DNA of 64,000 bases from Constantimarinum furrinae (GTDB lineage Bacteria; Bacteroidota; Bacteroidia; Flavobacteriales; Flavobacteriaceae): assembly GCF_014295415.1 (NCBI RefSeq), contig NZ_CP052909.1, forward strand, positions 248,001 to 312,000, given 5' to 3'. The stretch's first letter is position 1; every line of letters begins with the position of its first letter. Both the position numbers and the translations under genes were made by a program. The notes beneath the pieces are model-generated. The model made no database searches. It saw nothing but the letters and a program-made list of their open reading frames with translations, and was not told the origin of the DNA. This document shows, piece by piece, positions 36,074 to 44,970 of this stretch.

Positions 36074-36100
36074 AAGTAATGAAAAGAGCATAAACCCATT

Positions 36101-37186
36101 ATGAAGAAAAAACTACGTATAAACGGTCATTCGCATTTACTCCCCTATCCGGAGGAAATCCCTCAATTCATGAAGGATAAAGGTATTTTTTGGGTGGATA
36201 AGGATCGAAAATTCATGCTTCAGAAAAACTGGAGTCGGCCGGTAACCGATTCGAGTTTCTTTTTAAAGGAAAAGCTGGAATGGATGGAGCGATATAAGAT
36301 CGATCATGCCGTGGTTTTAAATTTATCGCAGTTATATGGCAATGGCCTGAGGGTGGAGGAAATGAAACAGGCATTGCGGTTTCAGAACGATTTTAATGCG
36401 AAAGTTCAGCATGATAATCCTTCGAAATTTACCTGCGGATTTGTGGTGCACCCCGGATTTGTTCGCGGTGCCCTTTGGGAAATTGAGCGCTGTGTGGAAG
36501 AACTTGGCTTGCAGTTATTGTGTCTTCCTACCCATTATATGGATACTATTGGGACCTGGCGTTGTATATTCGACGAAGAGAACGAACCTATTTTTGAGCT
36601 GGCAAGCAAATACAATCTCGCCGTAGAAATTCATCCGTACGACGGGGAAAAGTTTATTTTACTGGAAAATACGTCCTGGCGGTTCCACCTTATCTGGATG
36701 CTGGCACAATGTGCCGATGCCTACCATTTTTTAACACTGAACGGATATGCCGATAAATTTCCGAATATGCGAACCTGCTTTGCACATGGCGGCCAATTGG
36801 CACAGATCAATTTGGGTAGAAGAATTCAGGGTTTTGACGGAAGACCCGATCTTTTTGAAGGCAAAACCCATCCCCGGAAGTCGGTTGGCCATAAAAACAT
36901 ATTCTTCGACACCCTGGTCCACGATACAGGATCTTTAAAATTGGTGATCGAAAATCAAGGGTCCAAACAAGTGCTGGTGGGATTGGACGATCCTTATCCT
37001 TTGGGTGAAATGGAAAGTGCGCCGCAATCGTCCTACCCCGGAAAGATCCTCGATCTTGCCCGAGAGCGAAATATTGTTACGGAAGCCGAATGTGATGCCA
37101 TGTGGGAGGACAATGTGCTTCAATGGCTATGTGGTGATGACAAGGAGGCAAGACAAAAGCTGGTGAAGAGAATTACCGGAACGTAA
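36101..37186 (+). CDS. 2-amino-3-carboxymuconate-6-semialdehyde decarboxylase (ACMSD)
   Basis: Zinc-dependent decarboxylase of the amidohydrolase superfamily that diverts the ring-opened 3-hydroxyanthranilate product to 2-aminomuconate semialdehyde. The zinc ligands are placed as in the Pseudomonas enzyme: His10 and His12 (INGHSHLLP), His178 (VEIHPYDG), Asp296 (GLDDPYPLG), with catalytic His229 (FAHGGQ). Length 361 is slightly long for ACMSD but sequence features fit well. It follows the structured element. Confidence 0.92.
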   Translation: MKKKLRINGHSHLLPYPEEIPQFMKDKGIFWVDKDRKFMLQKNWSRPVTDSSFFLKEKLEWMERYKIDHAVVLNLSQLYGNGLRVEEMKQALRFQNDFNAKVQHDNPSKFTCGFVVHPGFVRGALWEIERCVEELGLQLLCLPTHYMDTIGTWRCIFDEENEPIFELASKYNLAVEIHPYDGEKFILLENTSWRFHLIWMLAQCADAYHFLTLNGYADKFPNMRTCFAHGGQLAQINLGRRIQGFDGRPDLFEGKTHPRKSVGHKNIFFDTLVHDTGSLKLVIENQGSKQVLVGLDDPYPLGEMESAPQSSYPGKILDLARERNIVTEAECDAMWEDNVLQWLCGDDKEARQKLVKRITGT

Positions 37187-37243
37187 ATAGTACAGGAGAG
37201 CTTAGCATAAACTTCACCATACCATCAAATCAAACATTAATTC

Positions 37244-37257
37244 CTGAATACTGAATA
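37244..37257. repeat. short tandem repeat (CTGAATA x2)
   Basis: Two adjoining CTGAATA heptamers, preceded by CC and followed by CTA, in the 80-base gap between ACMSD and the O-methyltransferase gene. The longer string TCCTGAATACT recurs in the nqr leader hairpin. Confidence 0.45.
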
Positions 37258-37266
37258 CTAAAACCC

Positions 37267-37908
37267 ATGGATTTCCTTCCTGAAAAAATTGACAAATACG
37301 TAACGGCACATACTCAACCCGAACCGGAACTACTTGCAGAGTTACAACGAGAGACCTGGCAGAAGGTATTGCAACCCCGTATGTTGAGCGGTCATTTACA
37401 GGGGAGGGTTTTGAGCATGCTTTCCAAATTGATGTGTCCCCGATACATACTAGAAATAGGAACTTATACCGGATATTCGGCCCTCTGTCTGGCGGAAGGC
37501 ATGGCGCAGAACGGGGAGCTTCACACCATCGATATTAATGAAGAATTACACGATTTTCAGCGACGATATTTTGACAGGTCGCAATTTGGTGAACAAATAT
37601 TTCAACATACCGGGAACGCTCTGGAGATCATTCCGCAGTTGGATTTCGATTTTGACCTTGTCTTTATCGATGCAGACAAATGCAATTATCCCAAATATCT
37701 TGAACTCCTGCTACCGAAGCTAAGAAGCGGAGCGGTTATTTTAAGCGATAATGTGTTGTGGAGCGGGAAAGTAACAGAAGATGTAAAAGACGACGATGCA
37801 GATACCCAAGCGCTGCTGGTCTACAATAAAATGCTAAACGAGCATCCTAAACTGGAAACAGTGATGCTTCCTATTCGCGACGGATTAACAATTTCTAGAG
37901 TGAAATAA
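37267..37908 (+). CDS. class I SAM O-methyltransferase (caffeoyl-CoA OMT type)
   Basis: A 213-residue enzyme of the small metal-dependent catechol/caffeoyl-CoA O-methyltransferase group: GRVLSMLSKL, the SAM motif ILEIGTYTGYSALCLAEG, HTIDINEE, LVFIDADKCNYPKYLE and VILSDNVLWSGKV (metal-binding Asp and Asn). The C-terminal end LPIRDGLTISRVK is typical. It is the last gene on this strand after the kynurenine cluster; whether it acts on a hydroxylated aromatic of that route is not known. Confidence 0.9.
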   Translation: MDFLPEKIDKYVTAHTQPEPELLAELQRETWQKVLQPRMLSGHLQGRVLSMLSKLMCPRYILEIGTYTGYSALCLAEGMAQNGELHTIDINEELHDFQRRYFDRSQFGEQIFQHTGNALEIIPQLDFDFDLVFIDADKCNYPKYLELLLPKLRSGAVILSDNVLWSGKVTEDVKDDDADTQALLVYNKMLNEHPKLETVMLPIRDGLTISRVK

Positions 37909-37955
37909 CCAAAACATCACACCTCAACCTTATAGAATTATTAGGCTGGAAATTT

Positions 37956-38543
37956 TTATGTTTCAGTTTGATTTATACTAGTTTCAACCAGTTCCTGCTG
38001 TGTTTCCACCTTCCAGAGTTGATAAAATACATATGCGATCACAGTACCTACTAATGCACCCACCATAATATCACTTGGGTAATGCACTCCAACATAAATT
38101 CTGCTCAAGACAAAAATGAACGGCCATAAGAAGGCAACGTAAATCCATTTTGTGTGTTTTCTCAGGACTAAAACGACAAAGGTTGTGATGGAAAAACTGG
38201 AAGACGCATGACCCGAAAAGAAACTGTAGTTGGAAGGTTTTTGTAATATTCTAATAAGTTCTGCCAAAGCTTCAACGTTATTAGGTCTTAGTCTAGCGAC
38301 ATACTCCTTTACAATACCGGTAAATAATATGGTAATTCCAAAGGTAAGCAGTAAAAAGAATACTGTGGCACTGGCATCTCTCCATTTGTAGAAGTAATAC
38401 ATAAGAAAAATGAACAGTATGAAGAGCGGTGTCCAGCTCTCAATTTGTGTGACAAATAACCAAAAGGCGTCAAAACGTTCAATTCCCAGACTGTTTAAGA
38501 AGATGAACAACTCTCTGTCTAATTCTTTCAGGATCTCAATCAT
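37956..38543 (-). CDS. PAP2-family membrane phosphatase
   Basis: A 195-residue integral membrane protein with five to six helices and the complete PAP2 signature: KEYVARLRP (KxxxxxxRP), FSGHASSSF (SGH) and SRIYVGVHYPSD (SRxxxxxHxxxD). Members act on phosphatidate, undecaprenyl pyrophosphate or other lipid phosphates; here the substrate is not known. It begins directly after the tatA stop codon (no gap), so the two are co-transcribed. Confidence 0.92.
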   Translation of the reverse strand: MIEILKELDRELFIFLNSLGIERFDAFWLFVTQIESWTPLFILFIFLMYYFYKWRDASATVFFLLLTFGITILFTGIVKEYVARLRPNNVEALAELIRILQKPSNYSFFSGHASSSFSITTFVVLVLRKHTKWIYVAFLWPFIFVLSRIYVGVHYPSDIMVGALVGTVIAYVFYQLWKVETQQELVETSINQTET

Positions 38544-38831
38544 CTAGAATTTTCTTTTAATCGGACCCGTTATTTCGTCCACATCTTCTTTTACTTTGTC
38601 AATTTCCTTTTTGAAATCCTTGGTAATATCCACATCCAGCCCCTGTTTTTCGGCGCTTTTTGTGATCTCAGACTTGATATCATTGGTTGCATCCTTTATT
38701 TGACGCATTCCCTTACCCAGTCCGCGCGCTATCTCGGGAACCTTATCTGCACCAAAGACCATCAACACTATGAAAATGATGAATGCAATTTCGGCTCCAC
38801 TTATAAATAAGAAAAATGTTTGCGCTATCAT
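38544..38831 (-). CDS. Sec-independent (twin-arginine) translocase subunit TatA/TatB
   Basis: A 95-residue Tat component: N-terminal membrane helix (ISGAEIAFIIFIVLMVFGADKVPEIARGLGKG), an amphipathic helix and a charged tail. The FGADKVPEIARGLGK hinge is characteristic of TatA/TatB; the length is closer to TatA. TatA forms the pore for export of folded proteins with a twin-arginine signal. No tatC is in the window. The PAP2 gene follows directly. Confidence 0.9.
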   Translation of the reverse strand: MIAQTFFLFISGAEIAFIIFIVLMVFGADKVPEIARGLGKGMRQIKDATNDIKSEITKSAEKQGLDVDITKDFKKEIDKVKEDVDEITGPIKRKF

Positions 38832-38864
38832 GATGCAAATATAAACAAGATTATTCCCATAATT

Positions 38865-38896
38865 TAAAAAGCCCCGTTACTTTAACGAGGCTTTTA
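38865..38896 (-). terminator. Rho-independent terminator of the M1 peptidase gene
   Basis: Inverted repeat AAAAGCCCCGTTA / TAACGAGGCTTTT with one mismatch and a short loop, followed on the minus strand by a T run. It lies after the M1 peptidase stop and before tatA. Confidence 0.75.
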
Positions 38897-38915
38897 CTAT
38901 AGAATTATATTTTTA

Positions 38916-41219
38916 TTATTCTCCCTTTACGTTTTCCTTGAACGAATCGAATTCGCCAAGTTTCTTACGTTGAGGCCACGCGTTGTTCGAAGTGTCGATA
39001 TCGGCAGTCTCCTCATCGGGGTCTACCATGATCTTTACGATCTCTTTATCGGAAGCGATCACTTTACCAACAGACTTATCTGTCTTTCTCCATATCTCTG
39101 CCGGATATGTAATTCTTTCGGTACTGCCATCACTGTAGGTATATTCAGCAATAATAGGCATTGGAATCCCTCCCGGCTTTTCAAAAGTTACTTCATAAAA
39201 ATACTTGGGCTTCTTTAAATTAGCTCTTTCCGAAGCCGGAATATTATCCATAATGTACTCCTGAAGTGTTTTCACATCGTCCAGTGTTGCAGTCTTCATA
39301 CTCTCCTCAAAATCCTCACTTCCTTCTTCAACAAGGTACACCAAAGGAGGAAGATCACTTTCTGTCATCCCTCGTGCTTCCATAATTTCCCGAACTTCCT
39401 TATTGATCTTGGAAGTAACGTAGAATTTCTTAACTTCTTTCACACCTATATCGGTATAATCTGTGGTGTAGAACCAGGCTCTCCAGAACCAATCGAGATC
39501 TACTGCCGATGCATCCTCCATACTTCTGAAGAAATCCTCGGGAGTAGGGTGTTTAAACATCCAACGCTGGGCATAGGTTCTAAACGCATAATCGAATAGT
39601 TCACGTCCCATAATAGTTTCCCGAAGTATATTAAGTCCGGTAGCCGGTTTAGAATATGCATTTGCACCAAAATTATAGGTGTTCAGGCCTTTCGTCATAA
39701 TAGGTGCTAAACTCGCCTGATCTCCCGCCATATAATCCACTATATTTTTTGCAGGTCCTCTTCTCGATGGATATTTTTGATTAGGAGCGATCGCTTCTGG
39801 ATACCATTCTCCAAAATCTTGTTCGGCAACGTATTGTACAAAAGTGTTAAGCCCTTCGTCCATCCAGGTCCACTGACGTTCGTCACTATTTACGATCATA
39901 GGAAAGAAATTATGACCCACTTCGTGAATGATCACACTCATCATTCCGTATTTGGTACGCTCACTGTAGTTTCCGTCTTTATCGGGTCTTCCGTAATTCC
40001 AGCAGATCATTGGGTATTCCATTCCCTGTCCCTTGGCATGCACAGAGATCGCCTTAGGATACGGATAATCGAAGGTCATTCGAGAGTATGACTTTAGCGT
40101 ACTTGCCACAACCTTGGTAGAGTAATCTTCCCATAGGGGGTTTCCTTCGGGAGGATATACCGAAACGGCCATCACATCTCTGTTGCCTATTTTTACGGCC
40201 ATCATATCCCAAATATATCTTCTTGAGGTAGCAAAACCATAATCGCGTACGTTTTCGGCTTTAAATTTCCAGGTCTTCTTTGCTGTTGAAAAACCTTTTG
40301 ACGCATTCTCAGCCTCTTGCTGTGTTACGATCATTACAGGCTTGTCGTATGATTTTTTCGCTCTTTCATAGCGATCCATCATCTCTTTTGTAAAAACCTC
40401 TTTTCTATTCTGAAGTGTACCCGTAGCATCCAGGGTATGGTCTGCAGGTACAGTGATGTTTACTTCAAAGTTTCCAAAGGGCAATGCAAATTCATCTCTT
40501 CCCCAAAACTGACTGTTTTGCCATCCTTCCACATCGTTATAAACCGCCATTCGAGGATAGAACTGCGCAATCACATATCCCTTGTTCCCGTCCTCAAAGA
40601 CTTCGTAACCACTTCGACCACCATCTGTGGTATGATTTTGAATATTGTACCACCATCTTATAGAAAACACAAATTTTTCACCCGGTTTTAGGTGTTTGGG
40701 CATCTCAACACGCATCATGGTTTGATTGATGGTATAGGGTAAGTTTCCACCTTTGTCATTTTTTACTTCCATAATATTGAATCCACCATCGAAAGGCGAT
40801 CCCATATATTGGCCTACAAAACTTCCGGCCATAGTTGCAGGCGCGGCACCACTGCCTTCAATAAGGGGTGATTTTGAGTCCTTGGACCGTACATTTTGGT
40901 CTAACTGAACCCATAAATATTCTAATACATCGGGTGAATTGTTGGTGTATGTAATTGTTTCATATCCGGTGATCTTAGAATTCTTATCATCCAGCTCAAT
41001 ATCCATCACATAATCTGCTTGTTGCTGATAGTAATTTGGTCCGGGAGCACCGCTGGCAGTCCTGAACATATTAGGAGTAGAAAATTCTTCGTAAAGTTGT
41101 TTAAACCGATTGTTGTTATAATGACCGGGTTCCCGTTGTTCTTTTTCAGTTTCCTGTGCATAGGTCATTCCCGCTGCAAGAAAAACAATTACCAGGGCAA
41201 AATACTTAGTAAGTTTCAT
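38916..41219 (-). CDS. M1 family zinc metallopeptidase, exported
   Basis: A 767-residue gluzincin. Signal peptide (about 1-21, MKLTKYFALVIVFLAAGMTYAQ), an N-terminal beta domain like that of aminopeptidase N, then the catalytic site HEVGHNFFP (His432, Glu433, His436) with downstream zinc ligand Glu in WMDEGLNTF. The usual GxMEN substrate motif appears as GQGMEYPMI. Proteins of this design are found in many Bacteroidota and are probably periplasmic or surface aminopeptidases. A TATTTTTA box lies at 41254-41261 and a terminator follows. Confidence 0.93.
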   Translation of the reverse strand: MKLTKYFALVIVFLAAGMTYAQETEKEQREPGHYNNNRFKQLYEEFSTPNMFRTASGAPGPNYYQQQADYVMDIELDDKNSKITGYETITYTNNSPDVLEYLWVQLDQNVRSKDSKSPLIEGSGAAPATMAGSFVGQYMGSPFDGGFNIMEVKNDKGGNLPYTINQTMMRVEMPKHLKPGEKFVFSIRWWYNIQNHTTDGGRSGYEVFEDGNKGYVIAQFYPRMAVYNDVEGWQNSQFWGRDEFALPFGNFEVNITVPADHTLDATGTLQNRKEVFTKEMMDRYERAKKSYDKPVMIVTQQEAENASKGFSTAKKTWKFKAENVRDYGFATSRRYIWDMMAVKIGNRDVMAVSVYPPEGNPLWEDYSTKVVASTLKSYSRMTFDYPYPKAISVHAKGQGMEYPMICWNYGRPDKDGNYSERTKYGMMSVIIHEVGHNFFPMIVNSDERQWTWMDEGLNTFVQYVAEQDFGEWYPEAIAPNQKYPSRRGPAKNIVDYMAGDQASLAPIMTKGLNTYNFGANAYSKPATGLNILRETIMGRELFDYAFRTYAQRWMFKHPTPEDFFRSMEDASAVDLDWFWRAWFYTTDYTDIGVKEVKKFYVTSKINKEVREIMEARGMTESDLPPLVYLVEEGSEDFEESMKTATLDDVKTLQEYIMDNIPASERANLKKPKYFYEVTFEKPGGIPMPIIAEYTYSDGSTERITYPAEIWRKTDKSVGKVIASDKEIVKIMVDPDEETADIDTSNNAWPQRKKLGEFDSFKENVKGE

Positions 41220-41253
41220 AATTATTAGGAGTTTGATAATTTATTTAAGGTGA

Positions 41254-41261
41254 TAAAAATA
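41254..41261 (-). promoter_or_regulatory. -7-like promoter element of the M1 peptidase (TATTTTTA)
   Basis: One mismatch to TAnnTTTG, 34 bases before the M1 peptidase ATG on the minus strand. Confidence 0.35.
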
Positions 41262-41288
41262 GTTTTTATTATGGGTTTTAAGAGTTCT

Positions 41289-41798
41289 TTAGTTCAAGTT
41301 TAACAGACCTTTAGGATTCTCCTTTTCCAGGATGAGACTGCGACGTGTTGAAGGTGTTTTTAGGTGTATGATATTTTGCTGTTCATCAAACAGATCGTGT
41401 AATATTTTATTTTCGATCTCTAAGGAATTCAGTTTTTTAACCCCTTCAACCTCTAGATAGATCTTTACAACATCAATGTCGTATTCTTTCCCTATATACT
41501 TGATATTTACAGGTTTATCATTTACGCTTATGTTTATTTTCTGAAGGACATATTTCTGAAGTAATGCCAGATCCTTTTTAGTTTCTTTTTTTGAGGCCAA
41601 ATGCACATTGGGGTCGAATCTTTTCTGAAGGACTGTTTCTAAGTCTTCAATAAAGATCTTGGAAATGATCTGAAGGGATTCCTTTTTTTCCACATATTCA
41701 ACATTGGTAATGCTCACATAAAACTTGTGAGTCGTTGATGCGGTAAGCAATGGAACCAGAAAAAGTAGAAAGGCAATTTTAAAAAATTTCATTTTCAT
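41289..41798 (-). CDS. DUF6702 family exported protein
   Basis: A 169-residue protein with signal peptide (FFKIAFLLFLVPLLTAS) followed by THKFYVSITNVEY and a segment SLQIISKIFIEDLETVL that matches the Bacteroidota DUF6702 family of unknown role. A second ATG two codons downstream (41792) is an equal start candidate. It stands 69 bases ahead of the M1 peptidase gene and directly after the two regulatory-domain genes; all four are on the minus strand and may work together on the cell envelope. Confidence 0.8.
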   Translation of the reverse strand: MKMKFFKIAFLLFLVPLLTASTTHKFYVSITNVEYVEKKESLQIISKIFIEDLETVLQKRFDPNVHLASKKETKKDLALLQKYVLQKINISVNDKPVNIKYIGKEYDIDVVKIYLEVEGVKKLNSLEIENKILHDLFDEQQNIIHLKTPSTRRSLILEKENPKGLLNLN

Positions 41799-41847
41799 AA
41801 ACTATGCAAAATTGTTTGACGTTTTTTTTAGGCGAATGTTACAAATA

Positions 41848-42621
41848 TTATTCCTCTTTTTTGGATAGCCGTTCAACATAGATCACACTCTTTTCTTCCA
41901 ATACCGACAATACTCCAGCATAATGCTGAGTGTTGAAATCGGTTTGAATACTACTGGTCTCAATACAGTATAATAAGAAGTCGTACAATCGATTTTCCGG
42001 AATCTTAAAGGCTTCAGAGAAAAAATCGGGGCCATAATAACTAATTATATGGGCAACGGCACTATTTTGGGCATCCCATTTTCGCTGTATTCTCAATTTT
42101 TTGTAATACCCGCTTAAGTGTTTGTACAAGGCTTCCAGATCCACTGCAGTTGCGAGTCCCAGATAGGGCACTATGGGGACTATTTTTTCTTCAGGTTCTC
42201 CCTTGAACCCGGGGATGCCTACATCATCAAAATTAAATTCATCTTCCGTTTTAATGTTTTTGATATCGGTAAGTAAATTACCCGACAAATTAGGACCCAG
42301 TACCACTTCATCCAGTTCGTTCACCATTTCAGAAAGCTTAACAAGCATCACTCCTTTTTCGAATATTTCAGGGGTAACCGGTAGGCTTTCAGGCATATAA
42401 TTTACAGATGAAAAAACCAAGGTATCATTCACTTTTACAGTGATGGCAAAATTTCCGTAGGCATCTGTGATCGAATTATATCTGGAAGAAGTGTTCAGGA
42501 TATGAATTCCCTCCACTTCGATCTCATTAGTAACCTTGCCCTGCAATACCTGAGTTTGCGCTTGCATGAACAGCGGAAGAAGTAAACAGCTCAATAAGGA
42601 GCAAAGTTTAGTTAATTCCAA
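41848..42621 (-). CDS. carboxypeptidase-like regulatory domain protein (second of tandem pair)
   Basis: A 257-residue exported protein: signal peptide (ending MQAQT), a CarboxypepD_reg-like beta-sandwich (LQGKVTNEIEVEGIHILNTSSR, DAYGNFAITVKVNDTLVFSSVNY), the linker NELDEVVLGPNLSGNLL and an unassigned helical C-terminal domain ending IYVERLSKKEE. Such domains precede TonB receptors but no barrel follows here. It is a paralogue of the gene just upstream, which it overlaps by 14 bases. Confidence 0.82.
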   Translation of the reverse strand: MELTKLCSLLSCLLLPLFMQAQTQVLQGKVTNEIEVEGIHILNTSSRYNSITDAYGNFAITVKVNDTLVFSSVNYMPESLPVTPEIFEKGVMLVKLSEMVNELDEVVLGPNLSGNLLTDIKNIKTEDEFNFDDVGIPGFKGEPEEKIVPIVPYLGLATAVDLEALYKHLSGYYKKLRIQRKWDAQNSAVAHIISYYGPDFFSEAFKIPENRLYDFLLYCIETSSIQTDFNTQHYAGVLSVLEEKSVIYVERLSKKEE

Positions 42622-43417
42622 TTTGAGTTTTATAATCGTTGCTTTGTTGATGGAGGAAATTTAGTAATTCCAATTCATTCTCGGCTTTTAGCAAGTCTGC
42701 GGGAAGTCCGTTGTCCTCAGTAAAATAAATAAATTCATTTACCTTCTCTGTTGGAATACCAAATTTTTCTGCAATAAACTGATTGCTGTAGCGTTGTCGT
42801 AGCGCATTGGTGATTACTTCCTTAGTTACGGAAACTTCATGGTTGGTCTTTTTTTTCTTCGGAAATAAAAGATTAAAAATTCCCACAAAATTAAACCCAT
42901 TTTTAATTCCACCTGTTCCCAATGCATCCTGTGCTGCATTTCCGTCTACTTTAGTATTTTCGTCGGCGCTGAACTCATACCCAAATTCTAAAGCTTCATA
43001 AGAAAGATCCCAATTTACTGTAGTGTTTGCGGTCTTAATTCGTTTCAGATCGGCTATAATATTACCGGTAAGATCATAAGGCCTAACGATGACCTCTTCC
43101 AACTGATTAACGGCGGGATTGAGATAAATATTCATTCGTTTATATTCAATAACACCACTATCCACGATCACCGTAAAGCTTTGAAACTGTAAAGCTGTAA
43201 TATAGATCCTGTCATTTTCGGCAACACTCAGCGTAAATTTACCTTCCTTGTCGGTAACGGTACCCTGTTGTGAAGAAACATTATAGACGGTCACGCCTTC
43301 GGTGTCATCGCCAAGAGGAGCCGTAATTTTTCCATCAATTTGAACACGGTCTATATCCTGACCAATGGCTAAAAGTGTCGTTATAAAAAAGAAGAATACA
43401 AGTAATGTTAACTTCAT
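42608..43417 (-). CDS. carboxypeptidase-like regulatory domain protein (first of tandem pair)
   Basis: A 269-residue exported protein with the same plan as its neighbour: signal peptide (MKLTLLVFFFFITTLLAIGQ), CarboxypepD_reg-like domain (VQIDGKITAPLGDDTEGVTV, TDKEGKFTLSVAENDRIYI), then NQLEEVIVRPYDLTGNIIADL and a helical C-terminal region (FIAEKFGIPTEKVNEFIYFT). The shared blocks LTGNIIADLKRIKT / LSGNLLTDIKNIKT show tandem duplication. Function unknown. It is divergent from the pepE gene. Confidence 0.82.
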   Translation of the reverse strand: MKLTLLVFFFFITTLLAIGQDIDRVQIDGKITAPLGDDTEGVTVYNVSSQQGTVTDKEGKFTLSVAENDRIYITALQFQSFTVIVDSGVIEYKRMNIYLNPAVNQLEEVIVRPYDLTGNIIADLKRIKTANTTVNWDLSYEALEFGYEFSADENTKVDGNAAQDALGTGGIKNGFNFVGIFNLLFPKKKKTNHEVSVTKEVITNALRQRYSNQFIAEKFGIPTEKVNEFIYFTEDNGLPADLLKAENELELLNFLHQQSNDYKTQIGIN

Positions 43418-43501
43418 TTCTTAAAAGTACGCTTTGTTTTCTTACTAAAATCTTAAAGTATTGGCCTGTGTTTGTTAAATTTATCTGATGAATTTCAACC
43501 T

Positions 43502-44206
43502 ATGAAAAATTTAATAATTGCGAGTACCTCCACCGTGTACGGTAAAGGATATCTGGAATACTTACTGGACGAGATTTCAGAACTATTTAAAGACAGCACT
43601 GAGGTCATCTTCGTACCTTATGCGCGTCCCGGAGGGATCTCACATGATGAGTACACTAAGGTCGCTTCCAAAGCTTTTAAAAAAATTGACAAAAAGGTCG
43701 TTGGCCTTCATACTTTTTCAAACCCGAAAGAAGCCCTTGCAAATGCCGGTGGAGTGTTTACGGGAGGAGGCAACACCTTTGTTTTGGTCACAAAATTGTA
43801 CCAACATGATCTGTTAGTTCCAATGCGTGAAGCTATTTTTAAAGGCCTCCCTTATCTGGGAACAAGTGCCGGAAGTAATATCTGCGGACTCACCATGCAA
43901 ACGACCAACGATATGCCAATCATGTACCCGCCATCTTTTAAAACTTTGGGGGTCGTTCCCTTTAATATAAACCCGCACTACCTAGATCCCGATCCGGACA
44001 GTACACATATGGGGGAAACCCGGGAAACCCGTATTAAGGAATTTCACACTCAAAATGCAAGTCCGGTAATCGGACTTAGAGAAGGCAGTTGGCTGCAGGT
44101 AAAGCAATCCGATATCACGTTAAAAGGTGCTTTGACCGCACGAATTTTTGAGCATAATAAAGAACCTTACGAGATCGAAAGCGGTACTATAATTGATTAT
44201 TTTTAG
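43502..44206 (+). CDS. pepE: dipeptidase E (peptidase family S51)
   Basis: Cytosolic serine peptidase that hydrolyses N-terminal Asp dipeptides. Catalytic Ser122 is in LGTSAGSNI, preceded by GGVFTGGGNTF; NPHYLDPDPD carries the conserved His. At 234 residues the length and the Ser position match Salmonella PepE closely. The ATG at 43502 (MKNLIIAS) is taken; an in-frame start at 43472 would add an atypical ten-residue tail. An M15 peptidase gene follows by three bases. Confidence 0.92.
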   Translation: MKNLIIASTSTVYGKGYLEYLLDEISELFKDSTEVIFVPYARPGGISHDEYTKVASKAFKKIDKKVVGLHTFSNPKEALANAGGVFTGGGNTFVLVTKLYQHDLLVPMREAIFKGLPYLGTSAGSNICGLTMQTTNDMPIMYPPSFKTLGVVPFNINPHYLDPDPDSTHMGETRETRIKEFHTQNASPVIGLREGSWLQVKQSDITLKGALTARIFEHNKEPYEIESGTIIDYF

Positions 44207-44209
44207 CTT

Positions 44210-44947
44210 ATGAAACGAGATCAATTTATAAAATCATTTCTATTTGCGGGAACCGCACTCTGTATTTTACCACAACTTTCTTTTGGATATTCTGAAGAGA
44301 ATTATTCCCGGGATATTCTTATAGGGAAAGGAACTCCCAACCTATTGGGAGACTCTTTTAAAATGCAGCAAGAGAGCTATGAGAACTTTTTATTAATGAA
44401 AGCTGCTGCTGCAAAAGAAAATATAAACATAGAAGTCGTCTCTGCTTATCGCAGTTTCCGACGACAGAAAGAGATCTATGAAGGTAAGTACAGGCGATTT
44501 ACGGCACAAGGAATGAACCCTATGGCGGCCATAGAAAAGATCATAGAATATTCGACCATTCCGGGTACCTCAAGGCACCATTGGGGTACCGACATTGATA
44601 TTATTGATGCCAATGCACCACGGCCCCAAAGTGTGCTTCAACCTGAACATTTCCACGGGAAGGGTCCTTTTTGTAAGCTAAAGGACTGGTTGGATCAAAA
44701 CGCAGAATCTTTTGGTTTTTTTGAAGTGTATACCGATAATGCTCACCGGAAAGGATTTAAATACGAACCCTGGCATTTCAGTTATGCCCCGGTATCGAAA
44801 CCAATGCTGGAAGAATACAAAAAACTGGATCTAAAAAAGATCCTTCTGGAAGAAAAGATTCTGGGTGCGCAACATTTTTCGGAAGAATTTATTTCAACGT
44901 ATAAAAGTGAAAATATACTGGATATAAATTCCAAATTACTTTCGTAA
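44210..44947 (+). CDS. M15 family D-alanyl-D-alanine carboxypeptidase-like protein
   Basis: A 245-residue exported protein with an N-terminal signal sequence (FLFAGTALCILPQLSFG), then the VanY/LAS metallopeptidase domain: VVSAYRSFRRQKEIYEGK, the zinc motif PGTSRHHWGTDIDI (His and Asp ligands), and EPWHFSYAP with the third His. It would trim peptidoglycan stem peptides in the periplasm. A short unassigned tail ends the protein. It is placed between pepE and an M48 gene, making three peptidases in a row. Confidence 0.91.
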   Translation: MKRDQFIKSFLFAGTALCILPQLSFGYSEENYSRDILIGKGTPNLLGDSFKMQQESYENFLLMKAAAAKENINIEVVSAYRSFRRQKEIYEGKYRRFTAQGMNPMAAIEKIIEYSTIPGTSRHHWGTDIDIIDANAPRPQSVLQPEHFHGKGPFCKLKDWLDQNAESFGFFEVYTDNAHRKGFKYEPWHFSYAPVSKPMLEEYKKLDLKKILLEEKILGAQHFSEEFISTYKSENILDINSKLLS

Positions 44948-44970
44948 ATTGATATAATAAAACCCGGATT

